From Candidatus Sifarchaeum marinoarchaea (GTDB taxonomy: Archaea; Asgardarchaeota; Sifarchaeia; Borrarchaeales; Borrarchaeaceae): DNA of 9,003 nt. The stretch lies in contig JAECRW010000058.1 of the NCBI GenBank assembly GCA_016294985.1, positions 1 to 9,003 of the forward strand. Reading direction: 5' to 3'. The position numbers and the translations under genes are program-made. The first letter of the stretch is position 1. Every line of letters starts with the position of its first letter. A model generated the notes under the pieces. The model saw nothing but the letters and a program-made list of their open reading frames with translations, did no database searches and was not told the origin of the DNA. Of this stretch, positions 1 through 5,937 are shown one piece after another.

Positions 1-88
1 CTTCCGCAATTTGCCGATACGGTTGCTTTCCATCTTCTAACAACTTAGCTAATATTCGCCAATTGGTTGCATCAACTTTTGGGCTCAT
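1..88 (-). CDS. Lrp/AsnC-type transcriptional regulator, N-terminal fragment (cut by window edge)
   Basis: Only the first 29 codons lie in the window. They read MSPKVDATNWRILAKLLEDG followed by KQPYRQIAE. This matches the opening helix-turn-helix of Lrp/AsnC (feast/famine) regulators, in which an Asp-x-x-x-x-x-Ile-Leu helix is followed by a two-helix DNA-binding unit starting around Y-x-x-IA. These proteins are dimeric or octameric cytoplasmic DNA-binding proteins that usually sense amino acids through a C-terminal RAM domain, which is outside the window. I chose the ATG at 88-86. An in-frame ATG at 112-110 would add eight residues (MVRCRDQD), and neither start has a well-placed Shine-Dalgarno. 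The gene is divergent from the metV-hdr genes across about 700 bases, so control of that operon is possible but not shown. Confidence 0.7.
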   Translation of the reverse strand, partial: MSPKVDATNWRILAKLLEDGKQPYRQIAE

Positions 89-506
89 ATCTTGGTCACG
101 GCACCTTACCATATCTTCGTGGAGTCACATTAATGGTGTAACAGAAGCCTGACATCTTCACCTAAATAGCTAAACTCTTTGTTGTTATGGTGAATTGATA
201 TAACTCCCCATTTATAATTATAGATAGTGTTTTGTCATAAATAATATGGTGACATTCAGTATATAATAATTTCAATAACTGACTTCATATTCTTCAAAAA
301 TAGATTCTCACTTTGACTGAAATGGGAAATTAAGATCCTTTTTTCGTCATTTTTCATGCATTTTAACCGAAAATAGTACTTTATTATTTCAGTTTTATTC
401 ATTTTTGAAGTGGGTGTTACTTGAAAATCAGATATTTAGAAGCGTTTAACGTCTTTCTATAAATAATAAAAAAGGAAAAAATGTTATCATTAATTTAGTG
501 AATCCC

Positions 507-519
507 TGAAATGATTTCA
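507..519. repeat. 13-bp near-perfect palindrome TGAAATGATTTCA
   Basis: TGAAAT and ATTTCA flank a single central G. The size and symmetry fit an operator half-site pair for a dimeric regulator, and the neighbouring Lrp/AsnC gene offers a candidate protein. In AT-rich DNA such a palindrome can arise by chance, and I see no second exact copy in the window. Confidence 0.3.
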
Positions 520-583
520 ACCTGCGTATTTACAGTAAACACTTGTAATTTAATAAATAATAACACAAATAAACTGATAACAA

Positions 584-608
584 TATCTAGATTATCTAAT
601 TCTATCTA
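584..608 (+). repeat. Three direct TATCTA repeats at about one helical turn spacing
   Basis: TATCTA starts at 584, 593 and 603, so the steps are 9 and 10 bases and all copies face the same side of the helix. Such phased short iterons are typical of cooperative regulator binding. They lie about 130 bases upstream of the TATA-like box at 729. The related palindrome TATCTAGATA occurs at 6836-6845, just after hdrB. No binding protein can be named from sequence. Confidence 0.35.
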
Positions 609-647
609 AGGCGAAGAGCAAAACTAGCAACTTCCCTTATGAAATTA

Positions 648-677
648 CTAAATGCGTCACATTTAGGAGATTTTTTT
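648..677 (+). terminator. Hairpin with T-tract, terminator-like
   Basis: CTAAATG (648-654) and CATTTAG (660-666) form a perfect 7-bp stem around a 5-base loop. GAGA and then seven T (671-677) follow. This is the layout of an intrinsic terminator on the + strand, although the stem is AT-rich and in archaea a T-tract alone can end transcription. No + strand gene ends before it, so it would have to end a leader or small RNA started upstream, or shield the downstream promoter. Confidence 0.45.
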
Positions 678-728
678 GCCTTTTCGGTCACAAAATTACC
701 GCTTTTTGGACGCAAAGCAAATAAATGG

Positions 729-742
729 AATATAATATATAT
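729..742 (+). promoter_or_regulatory. Probable archaeal TATA box for the metV-hdr operon
   Basis: AATATAATATATAT (729-742) is preceded by the purine-rich stretch GCAAATAAATGG, which could act as a BRE. Archaeal transcription usually starts about 25 bases downstream, here near 760, giving a leader of roughly 60-100 bases before the first gene. It is the most TATA-like string close upstream of the + strand gene run. Purely AT-rich sequence is common here, hence the limited confidence. Confidence 0.4.
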
Positions 743-805
743 CATTAACAATCATGACATTTACCCATATGATGAATTGGGATCACCATTTCTGATGAGG
801 AGTAT

Positions 806-812
806 GGAGGTG
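806..812 (+). promoter_or_regulatory. Strong Shine-Dalgarno GGAGGTG with no normal start codon after it
   Basis: GGAGGTG (806-812) is the best Shine-Dalgarno match in the window. Six bases after it comes ATT at 819, in frame with the small gene that ends at 1130. The same frame upstream holds ATG (804) GAG GTG CCC and then TAG (816-818). The site therefore points either to an ATT start at 819 or to a frame carrying an amber codon. The later in-frame TTG (858) has no comparable signal, and ATG (885) has only a weak GATGAG four bases away. Confidence 0.5.
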
Positions 813-857
813 CCCTAGATTAAAACCGACAAAATAGTTTCTGGGTTTAGATGGTTT

Positions 858-1130
858 TTGTTTACAGAAGCAAAAGATGAGTTAATGGAGTCGATAAAAG
901 AGGGGCTTTGGGAAGTTAAAATGCAGTTAGCACCCTCAAATCCAGGAGAAACGGCGATAATATTAAACTGGGACCCATTCGTTTCGCATTTAGTACGAGT
1001 TCGTATTGAAAGTCCTACTGAAGAAGCTGTAAAAGAATGTGACAAGGCCATAGAACACATCATTCATAAGAAATGTATGTACAATGGGGTCAAACTTATT
1101 TCTGGAGAACTCAACACCGTAACCGATTAA
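858..1130 (+). CDS. Small protein of unknown function, first gene of the metV-hdr run
   Basis: I do not recognise this protein. From the TTG at 858 it has 90 residues. If it begins at the ATT at 819 it has 103, with the extra stretch IKTDKIVSGFRWF reading as normal coding sequence. An ATG at 885 would give 81. The order of predicted elements (strands near VKMQL, TAIILNW and LVRVRIES, a helix over PTEEAVKECDKAIEHIIHKK, then strand GVKLIS) suggests a small alpha/beta fold, possibly ferredoxin-like. It has two Cys but no metal-binding cluster, no signal peptide and no membrane segment. It lies 52 bases before metV on the same strand with no terminator between them, so a shared transcript and a role as an accessory to the MetV/Hdr complex are plausible but unproven. 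Confidence 0.6.
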   Translation: MFTEAKDELMESIKEGLWEVKMQLAPSNPGETAIILNWDPFVSHLVRVRIESPTEEAVKECDKAIEHIIHKKCMYNGVKLISGELNTVTD

Positions 1131-1182
1131 CATTTCGATTTGACTTTTTACAGACACATTAAACTCAAAGGATGGATGAAAT

Positions 1183-1839
1183 TTGATTATTGTAGAACAA
1201 AAGCCATTTGACGAAATTTTGGCAATGCTTGAAGGACACAAAACTCATGAAATTTTAATAGTTGGGTGTAACGGATGTGCAGGCATCTATCAGGCAGGAG
1301 GAGAAAAGCAAGTAGAAGTTATGGGAATGCTTCTAGAGATGGCCCATAAACTGAAAGGTAACAATATGAAGACAAGAAATGCCACAGTATTACGACAATG
1401 TGATCGTCAAATCGTAGCCACGGCTCTTAAACCTGTAATAGAAGGAGATGAAGTTATTTTATCAATGGGATGTGGCGCAGGTGTCCAAACTATAGCAGAA
1501 ACAATTGAAGATCGTTTTGTACTCCCCGCTCATAACACAATGTTCATTGGCATGCAGGAGCGTGAACTAGGAGAGCTACATGAAAAATGTAAGGCATGCG
1601 GTGATTGTATATTAGATGAAACAGGTGGTATTTGTCCAATTACTATGTGTGCCAAATCTCTATTAAATGGTCCGTGTGGGGGCTATGCAGAAGGCAAATG
1701 TGAGGTCGAAGATTATACGCATGACTGTGCATGGTGTCAAATCTATGAAAAACTAAAAAGACTGGATCGACTTGATCTCTTCACAAAACCACGATTACCA
1801 AGGGATTGGCGAGTTTCTCTTTCACCTCGTAATCTTTAA
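1183..1839 (+). CDS. metV: MetV-like methylene-tetrahydrofolate reductase iron-sulfur/zinc subunit
   Basis: This 218-residue protein carries the MTHFR C-terminal (MetV) signature CKACGDC, then GGICP, C156 and GPCGG at residues 136-167. It is rich in cysteine: C29 and C32 in VGCNGC, C73, C97, C136, C139, C142, C151, C156, C165, C173, C182 and C185. MetV binds Fe-S clusters and zinc and passes electrons to the flavoprotein MetF, which reduces methylene- to methyl-tetrahydrofolate in the Wood-Ljungdahl methyl branch. Start: TTG at 1183 is fixed by an in-frame TGA at 1177 and by AAAGGATG at 1167-1174. In Moorella MetV is part of a MetFV-HdrABC-MvhD complex, and the hdr genes follow here too. No metF is in the window, so the partner is encoded elsewhere or MetV serves another C1 enzyme such as a corrinoid methyltransferase. 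Confidence 0.88.
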   Translation: MIIVEQKPFDEILAMLEGHKTHEILIVGCNGCAGIYQAGGEKQVEVMGMLLEMAHKLKGNNMKTRNATVLRQCDRQIVATALKPVIEGDEVILSMGCGAGVQTIAETIEDRFVLPAHNTMFIGMQERELGELHEKCKACGDCILDETGGICPITMCAKSLLNGPCGGYAEGKCEVEDYTHDCAWCQIYEKLKRLDRLDLFTKPRLPRDWRVSLSPRNL

Positions 1840-1844
1840 CTCGA

Positions 1845-1851
1845 TTTTTTT
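1845..1851 (+). terminator. T-tract after metV
   Basis: Seven T follow the metV stop by five bases. Archaeal RNA polymerase can pause or stop at such tracts without a hairpin, and I see no stem in front of it. It may only reduce read-through into hdrA, since the next gene starts 82 bases after metV ends. Confidence 0.3.
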
Positions 1852-1883
1852 AGAGTACAAATTCATTCACTTCGACAGATCCC

Positions 1884-1900
1884 TTTAAAATAATATAATT
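1884..1900 (+). promoter_or_regulatory. Possible internal TATA-like element before hdrA
   Basis: TTTAAAATAATATAATT lies 22-38 bases before the hdrA start. If used as a TATA box it would give a nearly leaderless hdrA transcript starting around 1910-1920. Together with the T-tract at 1845 it would allow hdrACB to be expressed apart from metV. The base composition makes chance a real alternative. Confidence 0.25.
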
Positions 1901-1909
1901 TTACTTTGC

Positions 1910-1915
1910 GGTGAT
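1910..1915 (+). promoter_or_regulatory. Shine-Dalgarno GGTGAT fixing the TTG start of hdrA
   Basis: GGTGAT is an exact match to part of the sequence complementary to the archaeal 16S rRNA tail. It sits six bases before TTG at 1922. This supports the TTG start, which is followed by MSEANKMDQI and the flavin-binding motif, over the internal ATG at residue 7. Confidence 0.6.
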
Positions 1916-1921
1916 TTAAAA

Positions 1922-4900
1922 TTGAGCGAAGCAAATAAAATGGATCAAATTCTTGTTTTGGGCGGAGGTGTTGCAGGAATCGCAGCCGCTTTAGATTTGG
2001 CAGAACAAGGTCATAATGTCTATCTTGTTGAGAAATTGCCTTCTATTGGAGGAAAAATGGCACAACTGGATAAGACATTCCCGACCCTTGACTGTTCGAT
2101 TTGTATTCTTGCACCTAAAATGGTTGAGGTCGCCCGTCATCCTAACATTAAACTTCTGACTTACTCTGAACTCAAAGAGGTCGAAAAAAACGGTGCTTCT
2201 GGTTTTCGTGTCAAGATAGTAGCACATCCTCGGTATGTTGATGAAGAAAAATGTACTGGGTGTGGATTGTGTGCTCAGTATTGCCCGATAAAAACACCAA
2301 ACGAATTCAATACCGATCTTGATGATAGAAGTGCAATCTATACACTGTTTCCTCAAGCAGTCCCACTTGTCTACACGATTGATCCGGAATATTGTCTTAA
2401 TTTTAAGTACGGAATATGTCAAACATGCAAAGACATTTGTCCACCACAAGCTATTGATTTTGATCAGCAACCTCGCGAAATTTCCATTGATGTAGCGTCC
2501 ATTATAGTTGCTACTGGCTATGATCTTCTCAATCCAAAAGATCTAACTGAATATGGATACGGCTTGTATCCTAATGTTCTAACATCTTTAGAATACGAGC
2601 GTCTTCTTTGTGCTACTGGTCCCACGAAAGGAGAACTTCTTACACCATCTGCTAGAAAACATCCGAAACGTATAGCATTTATATTATGTGTAGGTTCAAG
2701 AAATGTTGATGTAAAACCCTACTGTTCTAAAATTTGTTGTATGTACTCGGCAAAAGCAGCTATAATAACCAAAGAACACCATCCTGACGTCGAAACATTT
2801 GTCTTCTATCATGATACGAGACCAATTGGAAAAGGTCATGAAGAATTTATCCAAAGAGCCCAGGACGAATTCGGGGTAACATACATAAAAGGATTACCTG
2901 TGCTAGAAGAAGACCCACAAACACAAGAAATTGTGATTGATTACATAGATATGTTAACTGGGAAAAAACAAAAGCTTCGTGCAGATATTGTAGTTTTATC
3001 TCCTGCAGTTATTCCCAATAAGGATTCAGATTCTTTAAAAGACATATTAGGTATTGATTCAGATAAATATGGGTTTTTCAAATCCATTGACTCAGTTCAC
3101 CTCATCGATTCAACTGTCCCTAGAATATATCTATGCGGTTCATGTCATGGTCCTGAAGACATATCAACGTCAGTCGCAGAAGCAAGTGGAGCGGCAGCAA
3201 GGGCTGCAGCAAGAACGAGCATAATGCATGCAGAAAAAATTGAAAAACCAGTTTCTGAAATTCCAGTCAACCCATTCGATACGCCGAGGATTGGTGCGTT
3301 TATTTGTCATTGTGGTATCAATATCGGAGGCGTTGTTAATGTTCCTGAAGTTGTTGAATACGCGAAAACTCTGCCTAATGTCGTTTATGCAACTGATAAT
3401 TTATACACGTGTTCTTCCGACACACAAGAGTTGATAAAAGAAAAAATTGAAGAACACGACCTAAATCGAGTTATTGTTGCGGCATGCACTCCGCGAACAC
3501 ATGAGCCTCTTTTTAGAGAGACCTGCCGTGACGCTGGACTAAATCCATATCTATTTGAGATGGCTAGCATAAGAGAACACGATTCATGGGTTCATATGCA
3601 CGAACCAGAAAAAGCCACTAAAAAAGCAAAAGATTTAATGAGGATGGCTGTCAACCGAGCAGGATTCTTAACTCCTTTAGGCACTATTACCGCGGATGTC
3701 ACACCAGCGGCACTTGTAATTGGTGCAGGAGTCTCAGGAATGACTGCAGCTGCAGCTATAGCCCAAAAAGGCTTTGATGTTTACCTAATTGAGAGAGAGA
3801 AGGCTGTTGGCGGCTTATTGCGAAAATTAGATTGGGTGAATTTTGAAAAAGCGATGGCCGAAGATATATTGGCTTCATTGGAAAAATTCGTCACAGAACA
3901 CGAAAAAATCCATTTAATGACTGATTCTAATCTGAAGAACGTTGAGGGATCAATTGGAAACTTTGATATTACTGTAGTCCAAGCTGGTAATGAAAAGCAA
4001 CAGTTTAAAGTGGGTAGTATCATCATCGCGACTGGAGCTGAAGAAAATACGCCCGAAGAGTTTTTTGGTAACCCTATATATCCGAATGTTCATACTCAAC
4101 TTGAGCTGACACACCTAATTCAAGAAGGTAAGATAAACGAAAACGATTCTATTGTAATGTTACAATGTGTTGGAACACGTGAAAAAGAAGGTCGTACTTA
4201 TTGCTCAATAATATGTTGTGCTAAAGCTATTATGAATGCGCTGATGATAAAAGAAAAGTATCCCAGCGCCAAGGTATACATAATTTACCGTGACATTAGA
4301 ATACATGGCGAAGAAGAAGAATATTATTGGAAAGCACAAGAAAAAGGCATTAACTTTATCCGTTATGACCCCGAAAGACCACCAAAAGTCAATACGAACC
4401 CAGACGGCACACTTGCTGTTGAATTTTTCGATATGCTCAATCAACTTGAATTTGATATTACTGCAAATAAAGTTATTCTCAGCACACCTCTTATTCCTCG
4501 TGATGGGAATAAAGAACTCTCTGAAATGCTGAAAATTCCATTAGATATAACGAATGGCTTCTTTTTTGAAGCGCATCCTAAACTAAGACCCGTTGACTTC
4601 GCTACTGATGGGATATATCTAGCTGGAACTGCTCATGGTCCAAAGAGTATCGCTGAATCCATCAGTCAAGCACTTGGCGCAGCGTCAAGGGCGCTTATTC
4701 CTTTAATGAAAGGAGAAATCGAAAGCGAAGGCATCGTTGCAGTAGTCGATGCAGACTTATGTATTGGTTGCGCCAATTGCGACTTTGTTTGTGCATATGG
4801 AGCTGTAGGCGCTTCAATAGGCGAAAATAAATTCATTTCAGAAGTTAATCCACTACTCTGCAAAGGTTGTGGAGTTTGTGCCGTTACTTGTCCTGCTAAT

Positions 4901-5413
4901 GCTATTAATATGCAGCACTATACCAATGAGCAGGTATTCGCCATGATTCAGGCAGCTTTAGCTGAAGTTGCAGACAGTCCTGAGCCGACGATTCTTTCAT
5001 TCTTGTGTAATTGGTGTAGTTATGCAGGAGCTGATATGGCAGGCGTCAGTCGATACCAGTATCCCCCAAATGTTCGTGCTATAAGGGTAATGTGTTCAGG
5101 AAGAGTTGACCCACTCTACATTCTTATGGCGTTTTCCTTAGGTGCAGATGGTGTCCTTGTCGGTGGTTGTCATCTGGGTGATTGCCATTACATTCAGGGA
5201 AATATTTTTGCTGAAAAAAGGATAAATGATGTAAAAACATGGCTAGAAGCAATAGGACTAGAACCAGAACGCCTTCGCTTAGAATGGGTCTCTGCTAGCG
5301 AAGGAAAGAAATTTTCCCAGGTTATAACTGAGTTTGTGAACGATCTTAAAGAGTTAGGGGCAACTCCACTCAAATCAAGCCCCATATTCTCTTCTCGGGA
5401 GGCGAAAACATGA
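1922..5413 (+). CDS. hdrA: Heterodisulfide reductase subunit A, double flavoprotein fused to MvhD
   Basis: At 1163 residues this is far longer than a standard HdrA of about 650. Residues 1-434 form an HdrA flavin domain: GGGVAG at 14-19, TFPTLDCSIC at 52-61, an inserted ferredoxin unit (C111, C114, C117, C121; C158, C166, C169, C173) and the HdrA cluster motif (C256, C268, C272, C273). Residues 456-580 are the HdrA N-terminal domain (ICHCG at 461-465). A second flavin domain follows (GAGVSG at 601-606; C749, C761, C765, C766), without the inserted ferredoxin. Two C-terminal clusters (C947, C950, C953, C957; C980, C983, C986, C990) lead into an MvhD domain at 1020-1145 (C1029, C1032, C1058, C1083, C1088). 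The order matches QmoA fused to QmoB. HdrA proteins are soluble and can split electron pairs at FAD; MvhD receives electrons from hydrogenase or formate dehydrogenase, neither encoded here. The stop overlaps the hdrC start in ATGA. Confidence 0.93.
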   Translation: MSEANKMDQILVLGGGVAGIAAALDLAEQGHNVYLVEKLPSIGGKMAQLDKTFPTLDCSICILAPKMVEVARHPNIKLLTYSELKEVEKNGASGFRVKIVAHPRYVDEEKCTGCGLCAQYCPIKTPNEFNTDLDDRSAIYTLFPQAVPLVYTIDPEYCLNFKYGICQTCKDICPPQAIDFDQQPREISIDVASIIVATGYDLLNPKDLTEYGYGLYPNVLTSLEYERLLCATGPTKGELLTPSARKHPKRIAFILCVGSRNVDVKPYCSKICCMYSAKAAIITKEHHPDVETFVFYHDTRPIGKGHEEFIQRAQDEFGVTYIKGLPVLEEDPQTQEIVIDYIDMLTGKKQKLRADIVVLSPAVIPNKDSDSLKDILGIDSDKYGFFKSIDSVHLIDSTVPRIYLCGSCHGPEDISTSVAEASGAAARAAARTSIMHAEKIEKPVSEIPVNPFDTPRIGAFICHCGINIGGVVNVPEVVEYAKTLPNVVYATDNLYTCSSDTQELIKEKIEEHDLNRVIVAACTPRTHEPLFRETCRDAGLNPYLFEMASIREHDSWVHMHEPEKATKKAKDLMRMAVNRAGFLTPLGTITADVTPAALVIGAGVSGMTAAAAIAQKGFDVYLIEREKAVGGLLRKLDWVNFEKAMAEDILASLEKFVTEHEKIHLMTDSNLKNVEGSIGNFDITVVQAGNEKQQFKVGSIIIATGAEENTPEEFFGNPIYPNVHTQLELTHLIQEGKINENDSIVMLQCVGTREKEGRTYCSIICCAKAIMNALMIKEKYPSAKVYIIYRDIRIHGEEEEYYWKAQEKGINFIRYDPERPPKVNTNPDGTLAVEFFDMLNQLEFDITANKVILSTPLIPRDGNKELSEMLKIPLDITNGFFFEAHPKLRPVDFATDGIYLAGTAHGPKSIAESISQALGAASRALIPLMKGEIESEGIVAVVDADLCIGCANCDFVCAYGAVGASIGENKFISEVNPLLCKGCGVCAVTCPANAINMQHYTNEQVFAMIQAALAEVADSPEPTILSFLCNWCSYAGADMAGVSRYQYPPNVRAIRVMCSGRVDPLYILMAFSLGADGVLVGGCHLGDCHYIQGNIFAEKRINDVKTWLEAIGLEPERLRLEWVSASEGKKFSQVITEFVNDLKELGATPLKSSPIFSSREAKT

Positions 5414-5937
5414 CGGCCGTTAAACAACGTGTAGAGGATTCTGATATTGATCCCAATTTCAAATATGAACTGGCAAACATTCTCGGAGAAAAAGCACTTC
5501 TTCATTGTTTCCAATGCGGTACGTGTACATCATCATGTCCGGTGGCAGATGATGTAGACATCAAGCCACATCAGGTAATAGGCATGACTTTGCTAGGTTT
5601 GAAGGGAAAATTATTACAAAGTAAAACTATATGGCTCTGTGCAGCCTGTTTAGAGTGTGCTGAGAATTGTCCGAGAGGAGTTCGTTCGTTCTACCTTCAA
5701 TCTGTCCTTAAAAATTTAGCTGCAAGAGCAAATAATCTCCCTGAAGGTATACGGGAAGAAGGCGAAATCATATTAACTACAGGGCTAGCTATTCCCATTT
5801 CATCTGGAATACTTAAACGAAGGGAAAAATTAGGATTACCTGACTTAACCCCTCCTGCTGCAGAAACGTTTCAAAAGATAGCTGAAGTCACGGGACTTGC
5901 TTCATTGCTTTCCAAGAAAGGAGGAAAAGAAAAATGA
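5410..5937 (+). CDS. hdrC: Heterodisulfide reductase subunit C (two [4Fe-4S] clusters)
   Basis: This 175-residue protein has the two HdrC motifs of the form C-x2-C-x2-C-x3-CP: C33, C36, C39, C43 and C77, C80, C83, C87. HdrC is the electron wire between the flavoprotein HdrA and the active-site subunit HdrB. It has no membrane segment, so a soluble complex is expected, unlike QmoC or HdrE-type partners. GGGAGG at 5397-5402 sits seven bases before the ATG at 5410. The gene overlaps hdrA by four bases (ATGA) and hdrB by four bases, an arrangement that usually means translational coupling and fixed subunit ratios. Length is usual for the family. The substrate of the complex cannot be read from this subunit. 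Confidence 0.92.
   Translation: MTAVKQRVEDSDIDPNFKYELANILGEKALLHCFQCGTCTSSCPVADDVDIKPHQVIGMTLLGLKGKLLQSKTIWLCAACLECAENCPRGVRSFYLQSVLKNLAARANNLPEGIREEGEIILTTGLAIPISSGILKRREKLGLPDLTPPAAETFQKIAEVTGLASLLSKKGGKEK

Larger units (their letters stand above)
113..803. other. Long AT-rich intergenic region between divergent genes
   Basis: I find no convincing gene here. Short open frames exist (for example 48 codons on the minus strand, 402 to 256) but have no ribosome-binding site and are rich in Lys, Ile and Asn, as AT-rich noise would be. There is no tRNA-like T-loop. The region holds a 13-bp palindrome (507-519), three spaced TATCTA repeats (584-608), a hairpin followed by seven T (648-677) and a TATA-like box (729-742). 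TATA-like strings near 205-222 could serve the minus-strand regulator. At nearly 700 bases it is unusually long for a prokaryotic divergent spacer and could hide a small RNA or a decayed gene. Confidence 0.6.

Noticed and set aside
256..402. 48-codon minus-strand frame in the left intergenic region
   Set aside because: No ribosome-binding site, rich in Lys/Ile/Asn, and a length expected by chance at this base composition.
540..610. Possible CRISPR or origin iterons
   Set aside because: The repeats are only six bases long with 3-4 base gaps, so there are no spacers and no origin-like unwinding element beyond general AT-richness.
1991..2470. 159-codon minus-strand frame opposite hdrA
   Set aside because: It lies inside the Fe-S and flavin region of hdrA, has no family features, and is best explained as a shadow of the real gene.
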